DNA from: Tulasnella sp. 424
Lineage: Eukaryota > Basidiomycota > Agaricomycetes > Cantharellales > Tulasnellaceae
Assembly: GCA_019633425.1 (NCBI GenBank)
Contig: WSUB01000098.1
Location: 62,001 to 126,000, forward strand
Direction of reading: 5' to 3'
Length of the DNA: 64,000 bases
Within the stretch, counting starts at the first letter, position 1; each line of letters opens with the position of its first letter. A program made the position numbers and the translations under genes. The notes under the pieces are model-generated. The model was not told where the DNA came from. It ran no database searches and saw nothing but the letters and a program-made list of their open reading frames with translations. Positions 23,466 to 35,695 of this stretch are shown one piece after another.

Positions 23466-25263
23466 CTACAAGTCTCTACGTGGGCGATGTCGTGAGCCAG
23501 GTGCTTCCATTCCTCCCCATTCCAGTACCCTGAACTGTCCGCTCAAGTCCCATTTTGTTCGATCCACGCCAACGACGTCCGCCCATAATGAAGGATCCTC
23601 CCGACTCCTCTGAACAGCTTCAGACCACGACGGAAGTTCAGACCCCGCCACTACTTGGAAGATCATGAAAATTCTCATAGTAACATCCGGTCGAGGGTCA
23701 ACCAACAACGGCGCGGCTTTTTCGTAGATTGACTGCGGCACGAATCGAAAAGCGATATAGTCATGCTTCAGGAAACAAGGAAGCCAGTACCTATGTCAAA
23801 GAAAAAAAGGGTAAGTTGCTTTCCACCTGGGTTGGGCGTGCTCTTACGTGATGAAAGATGTCCGCGCCTCGGTGTGCAAACCCAAGATTCTCAGTGATCG
23901 GTCCAAATACTCGGCGACACAGCTTGTTTCAAGCGCGACGGAGTTATTTGGCCTGCAGTCGCTTTCATCGTCCAGAAAAGTCAATGGCTGGGATAGGGGA
24001 CTCGATGCTATTGAGTTGGGTCTCGTCTGAGGTTAGCCTCGGTTTTGGGCCGTCTAACAACGAGGTCAAGTCGAAAATACTCACTTGGCTTCCCAAAACA
24101 GGTACGACACTTCAGCAGCTGTTTGCTCACACACGAGCGTTCCGTCAGGCGCAGCTTCAACCGCCCATTCTATCCTCTCCCCTGTTGATGCATCGTCAGA
24201 CTTCTCGGATGGTGCAGGCGGGTAAACGGCATCGAACATCCATCGGTGAGGTAAGCCCACTCCCACTTTCACTCTCATCTTGTCAGGCGGGAAGAGATAG
24301 ATGACGGGTTTTCTGACCGCCTCGTCAGGCTCAGGCTCAGCTAAGAGGACATCCCCGCTTCGGAGTCGCAGCGACAGCGCTGTGTCGTCTTCCCGAACTA
24401 GTTTGGTTCCGGCCCAAACCTCGACGTCGCTTTCGAGTCCGAACGTTCCCAGAACAGCGGAGCGCAACGGCTCTGTAGGTAACACCTCGAATACTCCTTG
24501 GTGAGCGTCGATCATCCCTGTAAACTCCAAAGCTATGAACCCAGGTTTTGACGCGGGAAGCGGATGGAATGTTGGGTCTTCCTCAACCTCCTGATCGTAG
24601 CTGACGGGGCTGGCCTTCGGGTCTGCTACTACTACTTTTGCCCGAAGAGCTACGATCATTAAGGTGATTTGTGGTGGGTGTCCGATTGAGTTGGGGGTGT
24701 CGGACGAGCTGAGAACTTGATCGGCGTAGTGGAACCGGAATTCTCCTGGACCTTCTAAACCATATCTCCCAGCAAACCTTTGGAAGAGGTCTTCGAAAGG
24801 AGCTTCAGGATCCATCTTGTACGTCTTAACGTCTCCACCAGGATACTTCCTCGACAGAGGATAGTTGATATGGACGGTGACCCATTGCTCTCTTTCCAGG
24901 CCCACGGATGGATCTTCTATTGAGATTTCGGTTATACGATTGATGACGCGACGCCAGGATGCCTTGGACACGTTTACTCCACCAACTCCAGTCCCGTCGG
25001 AGCCAGGCTTCAGTGTGGCCCAGAATGTTGCTTGGTCTGCGTTAATGTTGGGGAAGAATACCCGAACCATATATCGAGCTTCCTAAAGTGGGTAAATCAA
25101 TAAGTCAGGAAGTTTGTTCCAGAGGTCTGCCAAGGATTCATGGTCCTGACTTCCAAGTACATGCCTCGTGCGAGTGCGGACGAGGGACTCTTAGTCGAGT
25201 CTGTCCATCGGTGACGATAATCGGATCGGGAAAGTTCGTAAGAGCCCTACTGGTGGTAGCCAT
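23466..25263 (-). CDS. Uncharacterised protein with two SUMO-like domains, about 530 aa
   Basis: Main exons 25070-24085 (extending to 25082), 24021-23848 and 23790-23466 join in phase; from ATG 25070 this gives 494 residues. A further 5' exon, 25263-25165, encodes MATTSRALTNFPDPIIVTDG and continues smoothly into EARYMVRVFFPN only if the intron uses a GC-AG pair, so that exon is tentative. Residues around FRFHYADQVLSSSDTP and further on GTKLVREDDTALSLRLRSGD look like two ubiquitin/SUMO-type beta-grasp domains (inference from motif spacing). Next comes a KPVIYLFPP block and a Trp/Phe-rich C-terminal part (TSFITYWLPCFLKHDY) that I recognise from unnamed basidiomycete proteins. No enzyme motif or membrane segment. 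Convergent with the Pro-rich gene. Confidence 0.7.
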
Positions 25264-26133
25264 AGACAGTTCGATCAAGCCGAGCGAAAGTGAGGTTCGG
25301 TTTGGTTAGGGGAATTCCCAAGCCTCGAGGCTGTTGGATGGCAAACTCTCGTCTGAACAGGCACTGTTTGTTTGTCCCTCGTCACGGACCCTTCCAGTTC
25401 AGCCTTCCAAAATGTTCACTATCATTGTCCGCTTTTGCCTAGAACGGAGGCCGATAAGCCTGACCGAAATATAGGAGAAATTGAATGGTATCATTCAGAG
25501 GTCTGTGCTATTTCATTTCGCTTGTTGTAATAGGACTGATAGGCTTTTTGGATCACAGGCGTGCTGGGGACCATCCATGGGGTTTCACATCGACCTTAGC
25601 GGTCTCGTATACCATGGTCGGATGTGGTGTTTAGGACGAAAGATTCAGAGAGACTCCCGGAGCATGCTCCTGTTTTAGTGCGGGGACTCGATAGTCGGAC
25701 GACCGTGCGGCACGGACAAAGTTATAACTAGTCTCAACCCCACCTCGTACTACTACACCATCCCCAGATTTCCGCCCAATATTCCTTACGGAAAACTCTT
25801 TTGCTCTGTATATTATTTGAGCGAGTTGTGAGGGCATTGATTGACGAGAGTCACATGGCAACCTTTGCCTACGCTCAATGTGTTATGGTTCGTCCCTTGA
25901 AAGCTGTACCACTTTTTTGCCGGTTGACTATTTGCTTGTTTAGGTTCGGCACTAGTGATAACCCTGTTGGCAATGTAGCTGAGGGTTGGCGAAATTCTAG
26001 ACCTGCTCAGGTGGCAATTCGACCGCAACGAGGCGTAAGCGTGTTATTTGTCCACCCAAACTCCTGCTTCTGACTTCTCCGCAACTTCTCACACCTCAAT
26101 CTATCTACCCCTCGCCCTTTACCTGTGGTGCCA
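25264..26133. promoter_or_regulatory. Intergenic between two divergent genes
   Basis: Separates the minus-strand SUMO-like gene from kinase C. No coding signal; the right part would be the kinase C promoter. No TATA box was clear. Confidence 0.35.
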
Positions 26134-29100
26134 ATGTCAAGGTCATTATCTGTGTCAGACGGAGATCTCTTAGAGGTGTCGTTGAGTGTTCTCTTTGCAA
26201 ATGCAAGTACTCACATGAATCGTCCAACCAGACATGGCGCGAACGATTAGTGGTTTTCCACATTGATCCAAACCAGCTCGCTTACATCGACGAAGACAAA
26301 GTTGTCGCCAATGGCGCATTTGGACAAGTCCGGAAAGCAATCTTCACTGCTTCAACCTTAACCCAGTTGGACGAGTCACATGGCGAGGAAGTCGATCTTC
26401 AACCAATCACAGTGACTGTCGCCGTCAAAGGATTAAAGATACACTTGGGCATCGACGTGGATCGGTTTGAAAAGGTCAGACCGATGCAACGACATTCACG
26501 GACAAACTAACGCCCAACTACCTAAAGCGTTTTCTTCGTGAAACTTATGTGTGGTCCCAGCTCAAGAATGACCATATCCTCGAGTTCATCGGTTTCCACT
26601 TTTTACGGTCCGATGGACAGATTGAAGCGCTGCTTGTGAGCCCGTGGCTAGAGAATGGGCAAAGCGTCCGGTATGTCAAGCAGCGGAACCTTACAGTCGC
26701 TCAAAGGTTACACCTGGTAAGTCAAGCACCTCGTCTTTCTCTTCCAAAATATAGACCACCTTGATTGTGTATTGAGCCATCACTTTGCAGCTCATGGATG
26801 CTGCCGAGGGCTTGCATTATCTACATACTCGCCAGCCACCGATTTGTCATGGCGACATCAAAGGCGTAAGCACCCCCTGCATCGTTATCATCCGTTCAAA
26901 TTCTGAACCTTCTCACGCAGTCTAATGTACTTGTTAAACATGACGGCCGCGCCGCCATTTGTGACTTCGGACTGGCTCAAGTACTTGATGACGATTTTCC
27001 GGAGATTGCGAGCCAAACCGTCCATCGTGGTACCATCCGTTGGACGAGCCCAGAGCGTCTCGATGGTAATGCCTCCCTTCTACCGCCGGCTGACGTTTGG
27101 TCTTGGGGATGGCTCATTTGGGAGGTTCGTTAATGCTTCCTGTTCTCGTTGCTCTTGACATTATTGATCAGTTTTGGCTTAGCTTCTGGTTGGGAAAATA
27201 CCCTTTCATACGGTCAAAAATGGGGCATCGGTCATTTACCATATCGTAACTTTGAGGCTTCCGGCTTGCGAAAAAGAGGCTGGAATCGCAGACGTGCCTG
27301 CTCTGGTTCGACTGATCCAGATGTGTTGGCAGAAGGATCCCGATTCAAGACTTAAAATGAGCGAGTGCATCAACTTCTTGAAGCGTATTGTAAGTTCTGT
27401 CTTTCAACCGACCTACCCTGTCTAATTGGATATGTATCTAGCTCCGCGAAATAGATCCCCTTGGTGCCATAGAAACGAAACAAGGTCCTGAAGACCTCGA
27501 TTTTTCAAAACTGCCCTTGACATATAGCCCTGTTCCGCAAGTGAATAGCCCCGTAGCATTCGCTGTCGTGAGTGGATTGGTGGTAATAGGATCGTCCGAG
27601 TACTAAGCCTCTGCCCAGACGAGCCTGAGCGAAAGTCCCATTACGAGGAATACAGATGATGGGAAAAGGCTCCCAACTCCAATCCCTTCCCCGCCTCAGG
27701 ACGTTCGAAGTATCAAGTCTGCAAGCCCGGCGCGCACGAAAATACTTCCTCGGCCACCAACACTTGCTAGAGAGAATTCACGAATGACCGTAAACCCACG
27801 CAAGGACTTGCCGCCTCTCCCTCCTCCAAAATCCCCAGCCAGAACGGTCGAAGCCGTCTTCCCAGACGAGCACCCCCAGCCTTATGTATTCACGCTTGAA
27901 AATTCCCCACCTGCACCAGCTTTTAAGAAAGCCAAGCATCTTCTAGACTCTCGTGCAGACGCCCGTGTGTCTCTTGACGCGACCCAAGGTACAGAGCCTA
28001 GCTCATCCCGTAATGGATCACCGCTACCTGGACTTCTCGGGATCACGAAAAGCCTTTTCCGGACATCCAAAAAGCAACGAAAAGTATCCTCAAGCGCTGC
28101 TTTCGATGACATATACCAGACGGCAGGCCACGATTATGAGTATAATCCATGGGACTTGCTGGACGTGCCGCACTCGAATATGAACAGTCCGTCCAGCGCG
28201 ACCAACGGTTCGACTTCAGACGGAAATAGCGAACTAGTAAGTCACCGAGTTTCCACTGCATCAGCCCGGTTTGTCAATCTCGTCTTTCGTTCCTGCAGTC
28301 CAACGTCCAACTCAATCGACTTCACAAGACGCTTCAGGTATTCCTGTGACACCGAGTTGAAGGGATTCCCTCTAACCCTCCTTCAAATATTTATTAGAGA
28401 ATCGAATCTTCGCAAGCGCACTATTTGCAGGAACAGCGCGAAATCAAGCAGTATTTGTCTCAGGTCGGACAATGGTTATCTCAAGCGCCGATCTTTGGGG
28501 CACCAGCACTCCGTCTAGAAAACGTTCAGGTTCCCAGCGCTGCTTTGCACCTGGCCACTTCTCCAAGGGCCAAGCCAGTCCCCGGCACACCTTCAATCGT
28601 CGCCACCAGGTCGTCGCTCCATGGAACAGTCTCGCGCCACAGCGATCCCGAGGAGGAAGATCTTTTCGGGCTGAATCGACCTGCAGCCGAACGGCTGCCG
28701 GCTCATGGGCGCCCCAAGGAATACAACTCCGTTAGCCTTGCGGCTTTGGCACTGAGGGACGCTATGTTAAGCGATGAGGATATCCCTCGAGCTATTGGAT
28801 CAACAACCAATGATTCGAAGTCGTCGCTACCCACCGTTCAGAGCGAGGGTGAGACGTACGATGCTAGAAAATCATTCCCGGTCCTCGACGAACCCTCCGG
28901 CAACGAGCTAATTAAGGAGGAGGAAATTCAAGTATATGGAGACGTGAGACAAGACGGAAAGTCCAAAGTCTTGAAGGGCGTCATTGTAGCAACTAATCGG
29001 GTGGTAAGAACTTCACCGATCCGTAGGACACGAGGACGTACGGTGTTTACATGGAGTTTCACAGGTCGGAATCAAGTGCATTAACTTCCGAACTGATCCT

Positions 29101-29996
29101 CGACCGGAGGATCTGGATCGTTACATGGTAAACTTGTCTGGATGGATGGATCGTCAGGCGTCTCGCGAGCATCCAAACGTCGCGAAATTGGTCGGCAAGA
29201 CAATCCTGGGCTCCACCCTAGCTATCGTCAGCGAGTGGTATTCAGGCGGTACTATCACAGATTATCTGAGAGATAACCCTCACGCACATAGAAAATCTCT
29301 TGTATGTTAATCCTTCACGGATAAAGGGCCTCCTTACCAACTCATCTTCTCCGTAGCTCCGTCAAGTCACAGAAGGACTAGAATACCTGCATCAAAAACC
29401 GACCATTCTGCACAATAACATTAAGCCGGTAATAAAAAAGGTCTTATTTCTTTTCATAGTAGCTGACTCCATGATTTAGAGCAACGTTCTCGTTGATGCA
29501 GACGGAAAGGTTAAGCTCAGTGACGTGGGTGTTGTCTCCTTCCTAACTGTCACAAAAGACGTGGACATATATGGAAAACCTGGAGACTCCAGGTGGACAG
29601 CGCCGGAAATTCTTGAAGGAGATCCATACTCAACCGCGTCAGATGTATATTCATTCGGCTGCTTAGCCCTTGGTTGGTAACGGTGGATGATCTCAGCTCG
29701 TCAAGACTTTCCTAATTATCGATTTCCCTCTCCACAGTCATCTTGAGCAACCAAGTACCTTATGCCAGCTTCTATACAGACGCAGCGGTGTCTAAGGCGA
29801 TATTCCGAGGAGAATTGCCTGTTGACTGGGACTCTGTCTCGGGGCTTCATCCTACATGGAGACTGTGTTGGAATCAGGGTCCTTCCAGTCGGCCAACAAT
29901 GCGAGCAGTACTCGGTTCAGTAAGTACTGTAAAGCGCCATTACCGAATTGGTATCACGCTTAAGTACCAATTTTGTTCTAGGTTGGTTATTGGTAG
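26134..29996 (+). CDS. Kinase-pseudokinase fusion, copy C, about 1015 aa, 15 exons
   Basis: Exons: 26134-26175, 26232-26474, 26528-26716, 26791-26865, 26921-27124, 27183-27389, 27442-27567, 27619-28236, 28299-28337, 28398-29003, 29065-29301, 29357-29428, 29480-29672, 29738-29919, 29982-29996, all in phase. Domain 1: ANGAFG loop, an acidic insert of about 10 residues before VAVK (K80), HGD 178-180, DFG 198-200. Linker: RKDLPPLPPPK, a basic patch SKKQRK, NPWDLLDV and a likely coiled-coil (LNRLHKTLQ, then SSQAHYLQEQREIKQYLSQV). Domain 2: VGIK with K787, HNN 881-883, DVG 901-903, APE kept. Last exon VGYW. Sequence is intermediate between the A/B and D/E pairs but shares linker motifs with D/E, suggesting an older branch. 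The intron-13 donor GTTGGT is non-ideal. Confidence 0.85.
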
Positions 29997-30297
29997 TGGC
30001 GTGGGTTCCGCAGTCGGACGAGTCGGTCAGAAGCAACAAACTTTATGAACATCTTTTACTCTCCCTCTGGGCACTACGATATATAAACAGCTTTGGTGGA
30101 CTCCTCGCTCATCAGAATTTCAGTCGGTTCCGTTCTGGCATCCTCGAGTACTTAGGACCCGCAAGGAACATGATTCTTCCCTAAAGGGGTTTGTTTGTGG
30201 TCTGTTCGTTTGCGCATCTTTTGGTCCCCTAATTGAACTTCCCGCAAATTCGCACACCAACCACGTCTTCCCCACCACCAACTTGCCCAGCCCAAGG
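29997..30297 (+). promoter_or_regulatory. Promoter region of kinase D
   Basis: Contains GATATATAAA at about 30079 and a block repeated before copy E (for example TTCTGGCATC about 140-165 nt before both starts), so the upstream DNA was duplicated with the gene. Confidence 0.4.
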
Positions 30298-33200
30298 ATG
30301 AATCAACATCAAAGCACGGATGACCCGGATGCGACTCTTTTGGAGGTGCTTAATTTATGTTTTAGGACCTCTGCTCTCACACACTCACCAGGTTTTCCAC
30401 CTGCGACCTAGACTTGGCGCCAGCGCATGGCTGCATTTCGCATCCATCCGAATCGACTCTCTTACATGGACGGCGGAAAGGTCGTCGCAAGCGGTGGTTT
30501 TGGTCAAGTAAAAAAAGCAATCTTCAACGGTCGAACTTCAGTGACGACATCTACAACACGCGGAATAACTGTTGCCGTCAAGACACTGCAAATACATGTC
30601 AATGTAGACACGGAACGTCTAGAAAAGGTGAGGACTATGGTATTCTAAATCAGCTGCCATCTAAATTGATGTCCATTCTGTCGTAGAGGTTCATGAGGGA
30701 AGCATACGTTTGGTCACAGCTCAAGAACGATCATATCACCGAATTTCTTGGATTTTATTTTTCATGCTCCGACGGGAAAATGGAGGCATTACTAATCTGC
30801 CCGTGGATGGAGAATGGGCAGAGTGTTCGTTATGTACAACAACAGGGCCTTCCCTCGGTAAAACGCCTCCAGTTGGTGAGCAGACCGTCAATAACGCAGA
30901 AAGGGGGAGACGAGGAGATCTAATACACCTTTGTGGAATAGCTGCTGGACGCAGCTAGGGGTCTTCAATATTTACATTCCCGCGTCCCACCCATTTGCCA
31001 TGGCGACATCAAGGGCGTAAGTTCCGGTTGGCTCGAACTCATATCTATGACTCATAAGAATCATCCAGTCCAACGTACTGATAAGGGATGACGGACGCGC
31101 TGCCATCTGCGACTTCGGTCTAGCCCAAGTTCTCGACGAGGAGTTTGAGCGGCTAGCGAGTCAAACCATCCACCGTGGTACCGTTCGCTGGACCAGTCCC
31201 GAACGCCTTGACGACGACGGTCCGCTTGCACCATCAAGTGATGTATGGTCCTGGGCATGGTTGATTTGGGAGGTTCGTCGTAGATGAATGACTGCAGCCT
31301 CTGAAACAGCGACTCATCCAGTTAATGTAGTTTATGACGGAGAAGATACCTTTCCATCTCGTCAGCAATTCATCTGCTGTCATATTCCATATCGTGACCC
31401 TCAAACTGCCAGCTTACGAACGAGATCCTGCCATTGCAGAGGTGCCGACACTGTCGAAATTGATGCAATTATGTTGGCAAAGAGAGCCCGAATCCAGATT
31501 GCAGATGGACGAATGCATCGACCGTTTGGAGCAAATCGTCAGTACAGCTCCTTTTGAAAAGGATTCCTGTCTAACATTACTCGGATCTAGCTTGAAGGGT
31601 TTGAATCAACCCAAATGACTGGAAAGAGTCATCCCCAGCAGCATCGGCCAGAAGAGGCTCCGAGCACATTTCAACCAATGACGACCTCGAGTTTCCCCGT
31701 CAACCATCCTCCCGTATCTACCTCCGCCCCTGTAAGTTCATATTCCCCATACATTGCGAAAAGGCTGACGTTTCGCTCGCTTTATTCTGAGTAGTTGAGG
31801 GGTCGAGTTGAAGAGGCGCCTGGTGTCGGCTCTCTACAGATACTTCTAGAATATCCACGTCCATCTCCGACAGTCTCTACAGATCTTCCACCACGTTCAG
31901 CCGATCCTCGAAAGGATTTGCCTCCTATTCCTGGTCAAGACAGCAAAACGAATGCTGCGACCGCCTCCGATTCGTCGAATGAGCACCGAACAGGCCCCAT
32001 GCTCGACTTCCAAGCAAAATTCTTCTCAGCAAATGTTACGGAGAACCAACCCAGCTCGTCTCGTTCTAACCCTCTCACGTCTTTCATACCGACCAGATCT
32101 TTGTCCTCGGGAACGGCTAATAAGGCGCCTCGAATTGGCATCAAAAAATTGACAAAGCGTTTACTTCCGTCTTCCAAAAGAAAGACCCAACAAAGCAATA
32201 GTCATGATGAGGAACTGTGGGACTGGGACATTGTCCCCTCGCAGTCACCTGTAGAAACTATCTGGAACACCTCGTCGCGTCCCATTAACAGTGACGCGAC
32301 CGACCTTGTACGTTCGACGCTTCGATCCCACTTATGACGCTAGAAATCTGACCTTCACTCATCTGGATTACTCTACAGCGGGACCAACAGATTGATTATA
32401 TTCTGAAGACACTTCAGGTACGCTCGTTGCTCTAAAGGCTACGCTGGACTCGGATTTAACTTCTTCGGGAAACCTTTTCGCCAAACAGAGACTCGACAGC
32501 TCACAGGAACAGCATTTTCAGAGGCAGAGAGACATTTCAGACTACCTGAGTCGACTTGACCGGTGGCTGTCCGGGGCTCCGGTCTTTGGATCACCATCCC
32601 AAGGCCTGCAGCCCATGTACACCGGTCAGCCTACCATCGTTCAGCCCACCTTCTTTACTGGGGTTCCCGCCCTTCAACCCTCGTATAGTATACCCCAGCC
32701 CATTTTTGTCGGTCAGCCTCAGACTATTATAGTTCCAGGCCAGCAGCCTATGCCCTTTATCCCACCGTCGGCCACAATCGTGCAGCCGACAACGGGTCCC
32801 GGCTCCAGCCACTCTTCGATTGCTTCCTACCGGCCGTCCTCTACACCTAGAATCGTCATACAGCAACCGCCTAGAGTCGTCATACAGCAACCGCCTGCCT
32901 CAACTGGCACACCGCCGCCCACGATAATACACATTCCCTCGAATAGGAGTGATTCTCAAACGCCATCACCCAATGTGGCTCAACATTCGGGCGTCGGCTT
33001 GAATGCTCCTACTGTGCACGACCCAATCATCATACAGCAACCGTCCGTCTCACCCGGCATACAACCACCCGCGGTAATACGCATTGGTGATCCTCGAACC
33101 CCAACACCCCCGCCAATCAGACACCTCGAGTACCCAAACTATTCAGTCGCCAGCCTCGAAGGCACCCCCTCCAGCATCGCCAGCCACTTCTCCAGCTACT

Positions 33201-34421
33201 ACTCGGAGGCCTTCAGTGCAGAACGAACCGGGAGAACCAAAAGATACGCCGCAAGAGCGCGCCCCGCCGATCTTCCCGTTATTCGTAGGTTCAGAGAGAA
33301 TGAACTCCAGATGCACGCCTTTGAAGGCAAAGACCATGTCACGATGGGTGTTCTTTCAGAGGCTGGACGTATGGTGAGCTCCGTGCTGCGTGGTTGTCAC
33401 GCGTCGCAATGCTTACGAACCTTCAACTTTTTAAGATTGCTGTGAAACCTGTCAACTTTAGATTCGATGGCGGTGAATATGCGTCAGAAAGCGCAATCAT
33501 GAACGAATTCGATGACTGGCTCAGGCTTTGGGGTTCGCTGAGGCATGATAATATCGCGGAGCTGGTGGGAAGCGTCTTTTTCAATGGCACTCCGTCAGTC
33601 ATCACGTATCGGGTTGCAAGTGGTAACGTCGGGGACTATCTGAGGGGCAACCCACAGGCTGATAGGCCAAACCTGGTGAGCTGGAGATTGCCTCCCAATG
33701 TCCAGTGTACGAGGGTTGCTCAATGAGATAAACCGACAGCTTCGCCAAGTTGCCGAAGGTCTCCAGTATCTCCATACTAGGCCTGTCGAAATCGTACTAC
33801 ACTCTAACCTGAAACCGGTAAGCAATCCCACCGCTATTCGACCTACACTCTTCACACCATCAAACGGCTCACGTTCGGGAATACAGTGCAACATTCTCGT
33901 TGAAAATGGAAGAGTCGAGCTGGGTGATATTGGGATTTTAGAGTTCCTCGAAATGAAAGGTGTCGGAGCTGAGATGCACGGGAAGACGGGAGACGTAAGG
34001 TGGACGGCGCCTGAAGTCCTTGAAGGTCCCGACCGTCAGTGGTGGTCAGATGTATATTCTTTCGGTTGCTTGGCCCTTTGTAAGTCGGCTCCTTCCGGCC
34101 TCATATACGAACGAACACCAACTAGAACCTGCTCTAACGCCGTCATCTCCTCCACAGACATCCTAAAAGATGAAATCCCTTACTCAACTCTAGAAACCGA
34201 CGTTGCCGTGTCAAAAGCAATATACCGAGGAGAGCTGCCCGTCAACCGGGATGCAGCTTCCAAACTGCACCCTACCTGGAAGCTCTGCTGGTCGCATGAC
34301 CCCAAGCGCCGTCCAAACATGAGAACGGTTCTCGAATCGGTAAGCAGCAGCATGTGTCCGTTTTGACAGACAACCTGCCCACTAACGATGGCTGGACGTA
34401 TGATAGCTCGACGACTGGTGA
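30298..34421 (+). CDS. Kinase-pseudokinase fusion, copy D, about 1074 aa, 15 exons
   Basis: Exons: 30298-30345, 30412-30627, 30687-30875, 30942-31016, 31069-31272, 31331-31537, 31591-31731, 31795-32307, 32379-32417, 32489-33373, 33436-33675, 33740-33817, 33887-34079, 34158-34339, 34407-34421. Domain 1: ASGGFG, K73 in VAVK, HGD 171-173, DFG 191-193, then MTEKIPFH and the C-lobe. Linker: RKDLPPIPGQD, basic KKLTKRLLPSSKRK, ELWDWDIVPS, a 13-residue helical exon RDQQIDYILKTLQ, then PMPFIPP and two IIIQQPP-type repeats. Domain 2: IAVK with K843, HSN 940-942, DIG 959-961, APE kept. Ends LDDW. The Ser normally starting the exon after HSNLKP is Cys here. Closest paralogue is E. Confidence 0.85.
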
Positions 34422-34529
34422 ACCCGCCCCCAATAAACTTTGGAGCCTTCTGTGTTTTTATCACCTATTCTGTACTATCACTGAAAATCCCCCCACACGT
34501 ATGAATGAATCTATGAAAGAACGAGCCCC

Positions 34530-35428
34530 AGTACCCTCTGGAGGAAGGACTTCCTTCCACCCTGTTTTGGACGTGGCGGGTGGCGGGACAGGTTGAAGCG
34601 AATAGCGCCTGGGGATACTTGCGCTCCCCTTTGAGACTCGGTAAACTCGGCGGTGTCGTAGTCGACGACGAATCGTCCACACGGTATCATCCTCCACCGA
34701 CGGCCCATCCCCAGACTGGACCAACGCCTTCTTCAACTTGTCAACCTAATCCTTCTTCCCATTCGTCAGCACAAATACCCTCTCCAAACCAGGATGTAAC
34801 CTCCCAATCTCCCTCAGCCTCTTCACGATGTGGTCGATTTCGGACACCTGCTCATGTACAAGTCGTGGTTCTTTCCCCAGCTGAGGTAACCTGACAACGT
34901 GTCCGGTGGGGTGAACCGGTCGAGGAGGAAAGGGAACTGGTTTCACCCTGCGAACGGTTTGATCCGGTCCGCGAGCCAATGGCAGTGCATCTTGAAGTCG
35001 CCTCGGCGTAGGTGCACGGCGATGAGCCCCTTGATGTTCAGTGAGGTGGTGGAGTTTGAGGTGAACGATGGGTCGGAATGCGAGTTGGGGGATTGGAGGG
35101 AGCGGGACGAGAGCACGGAGGATGGTGTTCGGCGGATAAACCCCCCGTGATACGTGGAACGTCGGTCGGGTGTTGAAGATAAAGTTTCGCTCTCCGTAGG
35201 AATATCATCACGCTTTCCATGGAGCAGAGGCGGGTTTCACGGTCCGTCGGGTAGTAGCGGTGGTTCGTTTTGTACGGACTGCGCGGGTCATGTCATGGAA
35301 GATAGGAAGATTTCGACGAACGGCTGCTTGGATCAAGGGTGACCCGGCGAAACGGGGGATGATGGGGGATGAAAATAGTGAAGGCCATACCGAAAGTATC
35401 CTTGGACTTGCAATGAGCCTAAAATAGC
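34530..35428 (-). pseudogene. Fucosyltransferase-like pseudogene fragment
   Basis: Homologous to exon 4 and a piece of intron 3 of the intact gene at 40856-43122. Recognisable parts are ERVFVLTNGKKD and the reading of the RRGD region in broken frames. A TGG to TAG change gives a stop right after NGKKD, small deletions break the frame around the CWPEIDHIV segment, and the last exon is missing: sequence shared with the 3' flank of kinase E jumps directly into exon 4 at about 34545. The right edge falls inside what was intron 3. It shows that the block kinase plus 3' half of the glycosyltransferase was duplicated together. Confidence 0.8.
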
Positions 35429-35695
35429 GGGGCGGGGTCGATCAAGGGTTCCTAGGGATAGCGGACGTTATGAACGTCTTTCACTGTCCCTCTGAGCATT
35501 AAGAGATATAAAATTACAGTCGGTCCCATTCTGGCATCTTCAAGGACCCGCGCGAGGAACGTGATTTAGTTATTCCCAAAATAGTTTGTTTGTGTCCTGT
35601 TCATGAGTCATCGGCGCATACTTCGGGCGGCTAATCGCACTGCTCGCCAATTCGCACACCTACTCTTCCCCACCACCAAATTGCCCAGCTCAAGG
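35429..35695 (+). promoter_or_regulatory. Promoter region of kinase E
   Basis: Shares blocks with the DNA upstream of kinase D, including GAGATATAAAAT at about 35508, a TATA-like element about 185 nt before the ATG. Confidence 0.4.
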
